A stretch of 64,000 bases of DNA from Mucilaginibacter corticis (GCF_007558865.1 NZ_VLPK01000001.1:2232001-2296000), one strand, 5' to 3'. Numbered from the stretch's first letter, positions 32,911 through 41,920 are shown. Notes: generated by a model from the letters alone, not told the origin. Numbers and translations: made by a program.

Positions 32911-35727
32911 ATGAAGATCGCGACCTATAATATCAATGGCATTAACAACCGGCTCCCGGTGTTGCTGCGCTGGCTGAAGGAAGCCAGGCCGGATATCGTT
33001 TGCCTGCAGGAATTGAAGGCGGAGACCTCGGCTTTCCCGAAAGCAGCCATTGAGGCCTTAGGTTACCAGGCGATCTGGCTGGGCCAGCGCAGCTGGAACG
33101 GGGTGGCGATCCTGTCCACGGCGGATATCCGTGAACTGCGCAACGACCTGCCGGGCAAGGATGAGGAATTTACGCACAGCCGTTATATCGAAGCCTTCAC
33201 GCACAATATCGTGATCGGCTGTCTGTACCTGCCCAACGGCAACCCCTGGCCGGGGCCGAAATTTGATTACAAGTTGCGCTGGTTCGAGCGGATGGCTGAA
33301 CATGCGCAAGGTCTGGTCAACCGCGACCTGCCGGTGATGCTGGTCGGTGACTATAACGTAATGCCGGCCGACCTGGATACCTACAAGCCGGAAAAATATG
33401 TAAACAACGCCTTGTTCAGGCCCGAAACCAAACAGGCGTATCAAAATTTAGTAGCCCAGGGCTGGACGGATGCGATCCGTACCTTGTATCCAAACGAACG
33501 CGTTTATACGTTCTGGGATTATTTGCGCGATGCTTTCGGAAGAAACGCCGGTCTGCGCCTTGATCACTTTCTGCTGAACCCAAAGATAGCCGAAAGACTG
33601 GTCGATGCCGGTGTGGATAAGCATGTGCGCGGCTGGGAGAAAACCAGCGACCATGCGCCGGCCTGGATCGAGCTGGCGGACGAAGGCGGCAAGGCTAAAC
33701 CAAAGCGCAATCCCACAGCGGTAAATCCCGCAAAAAAGGATGTAACAGTACTGCTGAAAGCAGCGCCTAAAAAGAAAATGCCGGCCAGTATTAAACCCAT
33801 GAAAGCGACCCTGGTCGACGAGGCATTCGATGATGCCGGCTGGATCTACGAAGTCAAATGGGATGGCTACCGGGCCATCGCCAAAGTCGAGCCAGGCCAG
33901 GCGGAACTCATCTCCCGGAACAACCTGCCATTCGACCAGTTCACGCCAGTAAACCATCAACTGGGAAAGTGGAACATCAATGCGGTACTGGATGGCGAGA
34001 TCGTCGCACTCAATGACAAAGGCAACGCCAACTTCGGCGCGCTCCAGAACTGGCGCAACACAAAAAGTGCGAAACTGGTTTATTATGTGTTCGACATCTT
34101 ATGGTACGACGGTAAAGACCTGACCGGGCTGCCGCTGAATGAGCGTAAGGAGATTTTAAAAGCGGTCATCCCTGCAAGCGAACTGATCAAAGCCAGCGAG
34201 TTCTTCGAGGTCAATGGCACCGAGTTTTTCGAAACGGCCAAAAAGATGAACCTGGAAGGTGTTATCGCCAAAAAAGCCGATAGCCTGTACACCGCTGACG
34301 CACGTTCGCGGGAATGGCTGAAGATCAAAGCCAAGCGGCGGCAGGAAGTCGTGATCGCGGGTTTTACGAAAAATGAGGGCACGGGCAAATATTTCAGCGC
34401 CCTGGCGATCGGCGTTTATGATCAAAACGAAACACTCCACTATATCGGTAAGGTCGGCAGCGGATTTAATGACCGGATGCAAAAGGAGATGATGGCGCAA
34501 TTCAAGCCGCTGATCACAAAGGACAGCCCCTTTGATGTAGAACCCGATGTGGAAGAGCCAAGCCAGTTCCGGCCGCGTCGCCTGGGCGCCAAAGCCACCT
34601 GGCTGAAACCCGAACTGGTCTGCGAGATCGAATTTGCGGAGATCACCGGCGACGGCAAGGTGCGCCAGGCGTCGTTTAAGGGGATGCGCAACGATAAGAA
34701 CCCCAAAGCAGTTATTTTGGAGACCGAAGCCGATACGGCTGAAGTCGTCGCCGAAGCAGATGAACCCACAAAATCAACCACGATGAAAAAAGAAATACCC
34801 GGCTTTCTGGATCCCGCGAAAGACAGCCAGACCGTCAAAGTCGACGGTTGCCCGCTCATCTTTAATCACCTCTCTAAAGAATACTGGCCGGAAGATCATA
34901 TCACCAAGCGGGATATGTTCAACTATTACGACGCGGTCGCAGCATATATGGTTCCGTATCTTAAAGATAGGCCCATGTCCCTCAACCGGTTCCCGAATGG
35001 CATCCACGGCCCCAGTTTTTACCAGAAAAATGTGAAGGATAAGGCGCCGGACTGCATGCAGAAAATGCCGCATACCAATGATAAAGGCGAGCAAAAGGAA
35101 TACCTGGTGGCGACCAATAAAGCCAGCCTGCTCTGGATGGCCTCGCTGGGCTGTATTGAGATCAACCCCTGGTTCTCACGGGTCGGTTCCCCCGACCACC
35201 CGGATTTCTGCGTGATCGACCTGGACCCGGACAATCAGCATTTCGACCAGGTGATCGAAGCGGCGCTGGTGGTCAAGCAGGTATGTGATGCGATGGGCGT
35301 ACCGGTCTATCCCAAGACCTCGGGTTCTACCGGTATGCATCTTTACATTCCGCTGGGCGCGAAATACACCTATGAGCAAAGTCAACTATTCGCGAAGATC
35401 ATTGTAACCCATGTGCACGAGCAGATACCGGACTATACCAGCCTGGAACGCATGGTCAAAAACCGCGCGGGCAAAATGTATTTGGATTTTCTGCAGAACC
35501 GGCCGGATGCGACCATTGCGGGCGTGTATTCGCTCAGGCCAAAGCCCGGCGCTACGGTATCCATGCCGCTAAGCTGGGACGAGGTTAAACCCGGGCTGAC
35601 GATGCGCGATTTTACGATCCATAATTCCATTTCGCGCTTAAAAGAAACCGGCGATCTATTCAAAGGGGTATTGGGCGAAGGCGTTGACCTGGCAGCGACT
35701 TTGAAAAAAGCGCAAAGCGTGTTTTAA
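32911..35727 (+). CDS. ligD: LigD-type NHEJ ligase/polymerase with an N-terminal exonuclease III-like nuclease
   Basis: 938 residues in three domains. Residues 1-256 are an ExoIII/AP-endonuclease-type nuclease with Asn7, Glu34, Asp147/Asn149 (VGDYNV), Asp218 (LRLDHF) and His248 (SDHAP), matching the catalytic set of E. coli Xth. Residues about 290-610 are an ATP-dependent ligase with the adenylated Lys316 in EVKWDGYR, GEIVALND, EGVIAKK and WLKIKAKRR. Residues about 640-938 are the LigD polymerase/primase domain with metal-binding Asp770 and Asp772 (VIDLDPD) and GSTGMHLYIPL. The usual LigD 3'-phosphoesterase domain is absent. No Ku gene is in the window. Confidence 0.92.
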   Translation: MKIATYNINGINNRLPVLLRWLKEARPDIVCLQELKAETSAFPKAAIEALGYQAIWLGQRSWNGVAILSTADIRELRNDLPGKDEEFTHSRYIEAFTHNIVIGCLYLPNGNPWPGPKFDYKLRWFERMAEHAQGLVNRDLPVMLVGDYNVMPADLDTYKPEKYVNNALFRPETKQAYQNLVAQGWTDAIRTLYPNERVYTFWDYLRDAFGRNAGLRLDHFLLNPKIAERLVDAGVDKHVRGWEKTSDHAPAWIELADEGGKAKPKRNPTAVNPAKKDVTVLLKAAPKKKMPASIKPMKATLVDEAFDDAGWIYEVKWDGYRAIAKVEPGQAELISRNNLPFDQFTPVNHQLGKWNINAVLDGEIVALNDKGNANFGALQNWRNTKSAKLVYYVFDILWYDGKDLTGLPLNERKEILKAVIPASELIKASEFFEVNGTEFFETAKKMNLEGVIAKKADSLYTADARSREWLKIKAKRRQEVVIAGFTKNEGTGKYFSALAIGVYDQNETLHYIGKVGSGFNDRMQKEMMAQFKPLITKDSPFDVEPDVEEPSQFRPRRLGAKATWLKPELVCEIEFAEITGDGKVRQASFKGMRNDKNPKAVILETEADTAEVVAEADEPTKSTTMKKEIPGFLDPAKDSQTVKVDGCPLIFNHLSKEYWPEDHITKRDMFNYYDAVAAYMVPYLKDRPMSLNRFPNGIHGPSFYQKNVKDKAPDCMQKMPHTNDKGEQKEYLVATNKASLLWMASLGCIEINPWFSRVGSPDHPDFCVIDLDPDNQHFDQVIEAALVVKQVCDAMGVPVYPKTSGSTGMHLYIPLGAKYTYEQSQLFAKIIVTHVHEQIPDYTSLERMVKNRAGKMYLDFLQNRPDATIAGVYSLRPKPGATVSMPLSWDEVKPGLTMRDFTIHNSISRLKETGDLFKGVLGEGVDLAATLKKAQSVF

Positions 35728-35733
35728 TTCTTT

Positions 35734-35741
35734 TAAATTTG
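35734..35741 (+). promoter_or_regulatory. -7 box (TAAATTTG)
   Basis: Perfect TAnnTTTG six bases before the ATG at 35748 of the GNAT gene and just after the LigD stop, suggesting separate transcription with a very short leader. Confidence 0.45.
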
Positions 35742-35747
35742 CGGCTA

Positions 35748-36296
35748 ATGCTTCAACCCCTTTACCTGGAAACCGGCCGCTTACTGCTGCACCCTTTCCG
35801 GCCTGCAGAGTTTTCGCGTTACCAGGAGCTGATCGGCGAGATCTTTGCGCTGCTCAGCCATGAGGAGACGTTGCGGTTCATCCCGGAAAAGCGGTTAAAG
35901 CATCGCAGCGAAGCCGAGCGCTGGCTAAAGGCCGCCGTGCTCAATGCCCATGCCGGCCGCAATACCGTACATTTTATCAGCGATAAAAGTTCCGGCAAGC
36001 TGGTGGGCATCGTGGATATCATCCCGCCGGCGGTAGCCAGGGAACATTACCGGTTAGCCGCCTACCCGCACTTCATCGAATTTTACCTCAAGGCCGAATG
36101 CCGGGGAAAGGCGGTCATGAGCAGCCTGCTTCCCGAGATCATCAAGGCGCTAAACCATCAGCATATCACGCAAATCGCTGCCGTCGTCAACCGCCGGAAT
36201 GCCGCCGCAAGCAAGGTGCTGCAAAAGTGCGGCTTCAGCTACCGCTGTCCTTTCGATGGCCTGCAGGACTTTTACCAGCTGGTTTCCGTGGCCTGA
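35748..36296 (+). CDS. GNAT-family N-acetyltransferase
   Basis: 182 residues from the ATG at 35748; a TTG three codons earlier is less likely. It is of the RimJ/RimL-like type: LETGRLLLHPFRPAEFSRY at the N-terminus, GKLVGIVDIIPP in the central strand, IEFYLKAECRGKAVMSSL for the acetyl-CoA loop, and NRRNAAASKVLQKCGF, the N-x-x-S-x-x-V-L-E-K-x-G-F motif. The loop reads ECRGKA in place of the common Q-x-x-G-x-G/A. Substrate unknown. Confidence 0.75.
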   Translation: MLQPLYLETGRLLLHPFRPAEFSRYQELIGEIFALLSHEETLRFIPEKRLKHRSEAERWLKAAVLNAHAGRNTVHFISDKSSGKLVGIVDIIPPAVAREHYRLAAYPHFIEFYLKAECRGKAVMSSLLPEIIKALNHQHITQIAAVVNRRNAAASKVLQKCGFSYRCPFDGLQDFYQLVSVA

Positions 36297-36337
36297 AACT
36301 TTACTTCTAATTTATATTTTTAATTTTTATTTAAACG

Positions 36338-36345
36338 TATCTTTG
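36338..36345 (+). promoter_or_regulatory. -7 box (TATCTTTG)
   Basis: Perfect TAnnTTTG, 19 bases before the ATG at 36365 of the receiver protein gene. Confidence 0.45.
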
Positions 36346-36364
36346 CGGCACTAATTCAACCGTC

Positions 36365-36760
36365 ATGCCCAAAACGATCCTGCTGGTCGAGGACGACCAG
36401 GATATTTTAGATATTATGATGTATATGCTGAGCGATGAGGGTTACCGCCTGCTCCGCTCGAACGGCGATGATGCTTTACAATTGGCGACAACGGAATTGC
36501 CGGACCTGGTTTTACTGGACCACCGCCTGCAAACGGTCTGGGGTGCGGATATCTGCCGGGCTTTGAAGGCCGATGAACGGACGAAAGCTATCCCGGTGAT
36601 CATGGTTTCGGCTGCGATGAATATCGAAGCGACCGCTAAAGCCGCCGGGGCCGACCGTCTCGTGGCCAAGCCTTTTGGCCTGCAAGAGATGCTGGCCGTG
36701 GTGGCGGATACGCTGGAACAGGGCGGCCGCTCATCAGGGTTCGGTGACATTCCGGCCTAA
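36365..36760 (+). CDS. Single-domain response regulator (CheY-like receiver)
   Basis: 131 residues. Acidic pocket in LLVEDDQD, phospho-acceptor Asp52 in VLLDHRLQT, the Ser in IMVSAAMN and Lys in LVAKPFGLQEML. No output domain is present, so it acts through a partner or as a phosphate sink. A kinase is not adjacent; the PAS kinase at 1262 and the LytS kinase at 8843 are far away. Its 3' end overlaps a convergent startless frame by 27 bases. Confidence 0.88.
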   Translation: MPKTILLVEDDQDILDIMMYMLSDEGYRLLRSNGDDALQLATTELPDLVLLDHRLQTVWGADICRALKADERTKAIPVIMVSAAMNIEATAKAAGADRLVAKPFGLQEMLAVVADTLEQGGRSSGFGDIPA

Positions 36761-37021
36761 TTTTTCCAGGCGGTCTATGGCCCGGACGGCGGCATCTAAA
36801 CTTCGCTCGAAAAAGGCTGGATCAGAATGAATCCCTTTTTGTTTTAACAACTGCAGTGTGGGCGCGATCGCCAATGTAGTATTCCCACCGGGACCGATCG
36901 CCGGGATGATATCGGCGAGCCGGAACGAATCGATGTATACTACGGTATGGCGGACAACCGGATCGGCGTAGCCAAAATGGAGATCCCCGATATTTATAAT
37001 ACATTGATGGGCTTTTGGCTC
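36734..37021 (-). pseudogene. Startless coding frame, probable 5'-truncated gene
   Basis: The frame from 37021 down to the TGA at 36734-36736 contains coherent protein sequence: INIGDLHFGYADPVVRHTV, RLADIIPAIGPGGNTT and SLDAAVRAIDRLEKLGRNV. A TAA at 37022-37024 opens the frame and no ATG, GTG or TTG lies before the conserved-looking part. An ATG in the neighbouring frame at 37059-37061 (MTFWLALRSLENLRAKS) could be the lost N-terminus if one frameshift is assumed. No family is recognised. Confidence 0.4.
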
Positions 37022-37179
37022 TTAAATTTTCAAGGGAACGCAAAGCGAGCCAAAAAGTCATTCGCTATAGTTGTGCAATTGTACACATAACCGAAACAAT
37101 TACCGCTCATTCAGGTAGTATCTATAGATAACTTCGACAAAGCCGTTAACGCGGCGCTATCATCCGTAAATTTTTTCTC

Positions 37180-37329
37180 ATGAAAAATTTCTTAATGCCA
37201 AAAGGCAACTTATTATATTTTGCATCGGTGTCGCCTTACCGGCCGGTCGAGGTATTTATTACTGCTGAAGATAATTCCAATTTACGGACTCGGGGTACGC
37301 AGATCGTGATGACCACCAAATCATTTTAA
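37180..37329 (+). CDS. Small hypothetical protein, 49 residues
   Basis: A clean frame with ATG at 37180 and TAA at 37327-37329, starting MKNFLMPKGNLLYFASVSP. The stop is four bases before the AI-2E family gene, and both may be one transcript. No signal peptide or family recognised. The stretch 37022-37179 before it shows no other gene. Confidence 0.4.
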   Translation: MKNFLMPKGNLLYFASVSPYRPVEVFITAEDNSNLRTRGTQIVMTTKSF

Positions 37330-37333
37330 CGCT

Positions 37334-38425
37334 ATGCCCGCATCCGCATTCCACCCGCTTCAAAGAACAAGTAATATCCTGTTTATCCTGATCGCGCTGA
37401 CGGCGATCCTGTATTTTGCCGAGCCTTTACTGGCCCCGATGGTGTTCGCACTGGTGCTCGCCATGCTGCTGGCCCCTTTGAGTAAAAAATTAGAAAACTG
37501 GGGGATCAATCGCGGCTTGGCTGCAGTGATCTGTATTTTGGCCCTGATTCTGACCTTCACGGTCATTATCGGTTTATTATCCTGGCAGATGAGCACCATT
37601 GCCCGGGACCTGGATCAAATCAAATCCAGACTGGGTGAAGTGACCGGCCAGATCCAGGCTTATATCAGTTCGCATACCGGTATCAAACTCAAACAGCAGC
37701 AGGCGATGATCAAAAATGCGGATACCGGCAGCCCGCTGGGCATGCTGGCCCAGACTACGGGTAATTTTTTAGGGTTCCTGGTTAATGTCATCCTGGTACT
37801 GGTTTACATCTTCCTGATCCTCTATTACCGCGACCATCTGATGAAGTTTATCCAAAAGGCCGTGCCAGCCTCCGAAAAAGGGAATGTGGCCGGACTGGTA
37901 CACCAGGCCAGCCACGTATCGCAGCAATACCTGGGCGGCCTGGCGATGATGATTGCGGCTTTGTGGGTAATGTATGGCATCGGATTTTCTATCGTCGGGG
38001 TCAAATACGCCATATTTTTCGCCATCTTATGCGGGACGCTGGAGATCATCCCTTTTATCGGCAATATTACCGGAACCACGCTGACCGTGACGATGGGTAT
38101 CGTGCAGGGCGGTGATCTGAAACTGGTTGCCGGCATCCTCATTACTTACGGGCTGGTGCAATTCATCCAATCTTACATCCTGCAGCCTTTGATCGTAGGA
38201 AAACAAGTCGACCTTAATCCGCTGTTTACGATTGTCAGCATCATTATCGGCGATGCGGTCTGGGGGGTACCCGGAATGATTCTGGCGGTGCCGGTGTTCG
38301 GAATGTTAAAAATCGTTTGTGACCATTTTGAACCGTTGAAACCTTACGGCTTTTTACTCGGCGGCAGCGAAAAAGACAAAAAACCTGGTGGGTTAATGGA
38401 TCGCATTAAAAAAATATTTAAATAA
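37334..38425 (+). CDS. AI-2E/PerM-family membrane transporter
   Basis: 363 residues. Hydrophobic hairpins at about 12-60 and 60-90 (LAAVICILALILTFTVIIGLL cut by the usual loop), a soluble middle segment with amphipathic helices (about 90-145), and four to five more helices are the layout of the PerM/DUF20 family. The motif EIIPFIGNITGTTLT and LQPLIVGKQVDLNPLFTI are characteristic. Members export or exchange small molecules or ions; the substrate cannot be read from sequence. The gene ends ten bases before a convergent DUF2147 gene. Confidence 0.85.
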   Translation: MPASAFHPLQRTSNILFILIALTAILYFAEPLLAPMVFALVLAMLLAPLSKKLENWGINRGLAAVICILALILTFTVIIGLLSWQMSTIARDLDQIKSRLGEVTGQIQAYISSHTGIKLKQQQAMIKNADTGSPLGMLAQTTGNFLGFLVNVILVLVYIFLILYYRDHLMKFIQKAVPASEKGNVAGLVHQASHVSQQYLGGLAMMIAALWVMYGIGFSIVGVKYAIFFAILCGTLEIIPFIGNITGTTLTVTMGIVQGGDLKLVAGILITYGLVQFIQSYILQPLIVGKQVDLNPLFTIVSIIIGDAVWGVPGMILAVPVFGMLKIVCDHFEPLKPYGFLLGGSEKDKKPGGLMDRIKKIFK

Positions 38426-38434
38426 AATATCTTT

Positions 38435-38890
38435 TCAAATTCGCCTGAACGTCATGGTCTTGCCCATAAATTTAAAGTGCCAGTAACCCCGCACGTGGAG
38501 CAACCCTTTCTTGCCGATATAGGCGGCCGCGTTCCATTCTTTGCCGTGTTTGGAATCGTAGATCATACCGTCTTCCCATGTCCGGCTCTCCGGGTCATAG
38601 CGCAGCTGTTTGATAATGTTCATGCCATGGATGGTGCGCGAGCGTAAAGCCGGGTCCGGGTTGCGTTTATCCTTCCAATAATCCAGCGGTTTACCTTCCG
38701 TATCGCTGAACCAGTCAATGATCGCGCGGTACTGACCTTTATGAAGGGTAATGGTAATGATCAGGTTATTGTCTGTCGATTCCCATTTGCCGCATATGCG
38801 CGCTTCCGGACGGTTTTGCGCCCAGGAAAACTCAATCGTTCCCAAAAACAAAAGTGTGCAAAGTGTTATATATTTAATCAGGTTCATCAT
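38435..38890 (-). CDS. DUF2147 secreted protein
   Basis: 151 residues with a signal peptide ending in FSWAQ. The DUF2147 pattern is complete: ICGKWESTDNNLIITI, KPLDYWKDKRNPDPALR, RTWEDGMIYDSKHGKEWNA and GYWHFKFMGKTMTF. The function of the family is unknown. It is the last gene of a minus-strand run that begins near 42.9 kb and lies one base after the shortened MscS gene. Confidence 0.85.
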   Translation of the reverse strand: MMNLIKYITLCTLLFLGTIEFSWAQNRPEARICGKWESTDNNLIITITLHKGQYRAIIDWFSDTEGKPLDYWKDKRNPDPALRSRTIHGMNIIKQLRYDPESRTWEDGMIYDSKHGKEWNAAAYIGKKGLLHVRGYWHFKFMGKTMTFRRI

Positions 38891-38891
38891 T

Positions 38892-39521
38892 TTAAGCTTG
38901 CGGTTTGTTCACTTCATTCCAGGCCACACCGCCCTTGATCCCGAAATCAAGCGTCCGGATCGGGAATGGGATCATAATCATATAAGTGATCTGCTCGGGC
39001 GAACTGATCCACATCCTCAGCTGGAAATTAATACCCGCCTGACTTTTTTCCAGGTCATCGCCATAGGAAACGCCTATGGACAAATCAAAACGGCGCTTAC
39101 CTAACAATGAGTAGTTTTCGATCGGGTTCTGGAATACGTCTTTATTAGGGATGATGACCATCTGGCCCTGGAAAGTGCGGATGACGGTATGGCGCTTGAT
39201 TTTGACTACATCGCCGATCTGTATCGGGCTGCGAAAGGAAATAAGGATGCCGGAGATAAAATTCGCGGCGATATCCTGGAAGGCGAGTGCTAAACTTAAG
39301 ATACCCGCGCCAGCCCAAATAGAAGTTACCGCCTTATCCAGCTGTAAAACGCTCAATCCGGTGAAGAGCGTAGATTCAAAAAGGTTGTTTAGCGCGGCGT
39401 GAACAAAGCCGGTCACTAAAACGACCGCCACCAGCAGGATATTCGGCAGTAAACGGATAAGGTCATGTAACCAGGCCAGCAGTTTGCCGGTAATGAGCTG
39501 GTGAGCATTGTTGATATCCAT
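38892..39521 (-). CDS. Small MscS-family protein lacking three internal segments
   Basis: 209 residues in one open frame. The pore region (AVTSIWAGAGILSLALAFQD, NFISGILISFRSPIQIGD) and the beta domain (HTVIRTFQGQMVIIPNKDVF, then PIENYSLL) are typical. Three places jump between blocks that are normally separated: VVKIK to RHTVIR (about 39192-39197), GDDLEK to GINFQLRMW (about 39027-39050), and EQITYM to IMIPFPIRTLDFG (about 38968-38987). The missing parts correspond to the beta-domain start, a helix plus strand, and the last helix of the C-terminal domain. The frame survived each loss. A working channel seems doubtful. Confidence 0.8.
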   Translation of the reverse strand: MDINNAHQLITGKLLAWLHDLIRLLPNILLVAVVLVTGFVHAALNNLFESTLFTGLSVLQLDKAVTSIWAGAGILSLALAFQDIAANFISGILISFRSPIQIGDVVKIKRHTVIRTFQGQMVIIPNKDVFQNPIENYSLLGKRRFDLSIGVSYGDDLEKSQAGINFQLRMWISSPEQITYMIMIPFPIRTLDFGIKGGVAWNEVNKPQA

Positions 39522-39548
39522 AGCGATACTATTTATTTATTAAAAAAA

Positions 39549-41288
39549 TCAAATGATTAAACGTACCCCGTGCAGGTCGGCGATGCGGTGCGAAAAATGA
39601 TCGCCAGGTGAACTGATGAACATGAAGTTCGGCGGGATGTGCCATTGCTCGCTCAATGCTTTGATCAGGGGCGGTCCGAAAATACCCTCGATACGAACAA
39701 ACTCAATATCGATATCGGGATATGCCCGGTCCAGCACTTCAAAGTCCGCCATGAAGGATGATGACAAAGCATGCTCGTGGTTCAAAACGCTTACGATCTT
39801 CAGGTTGGTCGTGATCTCGTTCTCCTGCACATAGATCATCACCTTATTCAGGATAGAAATATCATCGCCTTTGCTAAAATAAACAAAGTGCTGTTCCGAT
39901 AAGTGCTTGATATGCCTGCGGATATGGAAGCGGCTGAAAACCGCCCATTTTTTAATGCCGTCAAATGCGCCCTTGTCCAGCAAGGTCAGCAGGTATTGCA
40001 GGATCTGCTTACGGTTCAACAACAAATAGATACAGAGGATAGATGGGATAAAATACTGCAGAAAAACAATTAAATAATAAGGGTGTAAGCTAACATTGAC
40101 ATAGAGCGCAACCAATATGAAAAGGATGGCAATACCTACAGCGACCGGTTTGGCATATTCCGGTCGGGGCAAGCCTGCGCGTTTGAGCTTCAGCAGGTAA
40201 TTGCCGAAACCGAAGTACACCATGACCAGCAAAAAGGAAATGGTATAAACCCCGGCCAATGGCCCCAGCAGGCCTTCGGTTATCAACAAAACAGAGATGC
40301 ATAAGATGAAGAAAAATATAAAGATCCGGGGCGAACTTCCCGCTTTATTTTCTTTTAGTAAGGCCTGCGGTAAGATTCTGTCCAGCGTCATCCGCTTCAT
40401 CAAACCACCTACACCTACATATGAGGTCAAAACCGCGCCGCTCAAGACTAAGGTAGCATCAATAGCGATAATGACCGCCAGCCAGTGCCCACCAGAGTGG
40501 TACCCTAAATAAGATAACAACGCTTCCTTATTTTGGACCGCGCTAGCCAGCGGTAACACCAATACCGCAGTTAAAGCCATCAAGGGGTTAATGACCGATA
40601 CGGCCACCCACATATTGCGCAGGGTTTTCGGGAATACGCCCGGAGCCTGTTCCTCCACGAAATTTGCCGAGCTTTCAAAACCGGAAATACCCAGCATAGC
40701 GGTGCTGAAGCCTAAGACCAGCGCCACCAGGATGCCGCCGTGAACAGGGGAATGGAAATTAGCGGCAGCGATACTGAAACCGTTCCTGACCACAAACCAA
40801 ACACCGCTGCCGATAAGCAGCAGCATGGTGAGCAGGTGAATGATAAAGATGCCCGTTGCCACAACTGCCGATTCCGAGATCCCGGAAATAACCAGTATGA
40901 GAAAAGCACTTAGTAAAACGATCGTCGCGATAAACACATTGATCGACAGAAATAGGCTGTGTAAATACTCCATCGCTTCGCTGGCCGAGATCACTGCCGT
41001 AACCATGTAGGAAAGGATAGTCAGGCAGGCGGCGATAGAAGCATTGCTTTTGCTGGTGGTGTTGAGCAGGACATTATAGGCGCCGCCGTTCAGCGGCAGC
41101 GCGCCTACCACCTCGCCATATATTTTGCGAAAAAGGTACAGCACTGCCGCTACGATCAGCAAAGCCAGCCAGGCATACTGCCCGGCATAAACAATGGTGA
41201 GCGCGGAAACATACAGGCAGGAGGAGGTGATATCGTTACCGCAAATGGCAGTAGCGGAGAGCTGGCTTAACTTTTTAGGTGCCCCCAT
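39549..41288 (-). CDS. APC-family amino acid permease with C-terminal cytoplasmic domain
   Basis: 579 residues. About twelve helices occupy residues 15-430. The first has the APC unwound motif area CGNDITSSCLY and SALTIVYAGQYAW; a later segment GFSTAMLGISGFESSANFVE is typical of amino acid/polyamine permeases. The last 130 residues are soluble (HFVYFSKGDDISILNKVMIY, then HGVRLII at the end) and look like a regulatory domain. Substrate unknown. A small membrane gene precedes it by nine bases and the MscS gene follows after 27. Confidence 0.82.
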   Translation of the reverse strand: MGAPKKLSQLSATAICGNDITSSCLYVSALTIVYAGQYAWLALLIVAAVLYLFRKIYGEVVGALPLNGGAYNVLLNTTSKSNASIAACLTILSYMVTAVISASEAMEYLHSLFLSINVFIATIVLLSAFLILVISGISESAVVATGIFIIHLLTMLLLIGSGVWFVVRNGFSIAAANFHSPVHGGILVALVLGFSTAMLGISGFESSANFVEEQAPGVFPKTLRNMWVAVSVINPLMALTAVLVLPLASAVQNKEALLSYLGYHSGGHWLAVIIAIDATLVLSGAVLTSYVGVGGLMKRMTLDRILPQALLKENKAGSSPRIFIFFFILCISVLLITEGLLGPLAGVYTISFLLVMVYFGFGNYLLKLKRAGLPRPEYAKPVAVGIAILFILVALYVNVSLHPYYLIVFLQYFIPSILCIYLLLNRKQILQYLLTLLDKGAFDGIKKWAVFSRFHIRRHIKHLSEQHFVYFSKGDDISILNKVMIYVQENEITTNLKIVSVLNHEHALSSSFMADFEVLDRAYPDIDIEFVRIEGIFGPPLIKALSEQWHIPPNFMFISSPGDHFSHRIADLHGVRLII

Positions 41289-41297
41289 CCTGTTTGG

Positions 41298-41513
41298 TTA
41301 GGTTGTTTTCTTAGCGGTCACCATCACAATAATGCCGCCAATGACCAGGATACCGCCGGCATAAGGCGACCAGTTCACGGAATGCTCTTTATCGGCCGAT
41401 ACCTGGATCGGGCCCGCGTCGATCACTTTTTCTTTTTTAGTGTAGGTAAAACCTGTCCAGATCAGCATGGCAATGCCGATGACGATCATAATAATTCCAA
41501 TAGTTCTGTTCAT
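41298..41513 (-). CDS. Small two-helix membrane protein (DUF3185-like)
   Basis: 71 residues: a helix IGIIMIVIGIAMLIWTGF, a short lysine-rich loop (TYTKKEKVID) and a second helix AGGILVIGGIIVMV ending in AKKTT. It matches the layout of DUF3185-type small inner-membrane proteins. It is in the middle of a tightly spaced minus-strand run with the permease and MscS genes. Confidence 0.65.
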   Translation of the reverse strand: MNRTIGIIMIVIGIAMLIWTGFTYTKKEKVIDAGPIQVSADKEHSVNWSPYAGGILVIGGIIVMVTAKKTT

Positions 41514-41523
41514 AATTTTAATT

Positions 41524-41916
41524 TTAAGGATTTGAATGTGCCGGTACGGCGGAAACTACGCTATCCACCACGAAGTGACTGAATCCCCGCCACGGTAAAG
41601 CGTGCAGGTATTCTTTATAATGCAACTGGACAAAGGCCCCGGCATTTTGATCGAGCTTTGCTGCGACTTTGTCATCTGTAACCGAAAATATAAATTCGTT
41701 CGAGGTGATATTTCCGGGTTGCTGAGACTGGATCCCGGCCAGGATCAGCCTTCCTTCGGCCGTTTTAAAAACATAACCTTTTTTGACGAAGTAGTTCAGT
41801 TGCCCCGCCTTAACGCCTTCGCCGAAAACAAAATAGTAGCGGTAATAGACAATGCCAACAAGGACCACAGTCAATATCGTGATCAGGCCGTAAATGATTT
41901 TTTTCTTTGTGGTCAT
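41524..41916 (-). CDS. Membrane-anchored hypothetical protein
   Basis: 130 residues. An N-terminal helix (KIIYGLITILTVVLVGIVYY) is followed by a soluble domain with GQLNYFVKKGYVFKTAEGRL, EFIFSVTDDKVAAKLDQN and FVQLHYKEYLHALPWRG. The layout is common in Bacteroidota, but no function is known to me. Four bases separate it from the preceding gene. Confidence 0.65.
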   Translation of the reverse strand: MTTKKKIIYGLITILTVVLVGIVYYRYYFVFGEGVKAGQLNYFVKKGYVFKTAEGRLILAGIQSQQPGNITSNEFIFSVTDDKVAAKLDQNAGAFVQLHYKEYLHALPWRGFSHFVVDSVVSAVPAHSNP

Positions 41917-41920
41917 CGTG

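Noticed and set aside
34440..34859. Long minus-strand frames inside ligD (also at 33448-33960 and 33058-33444)
   Set aside because: Shadow frames of a GC-rich coding strand; the plus-strand protein is fully explained by three conserved domains.
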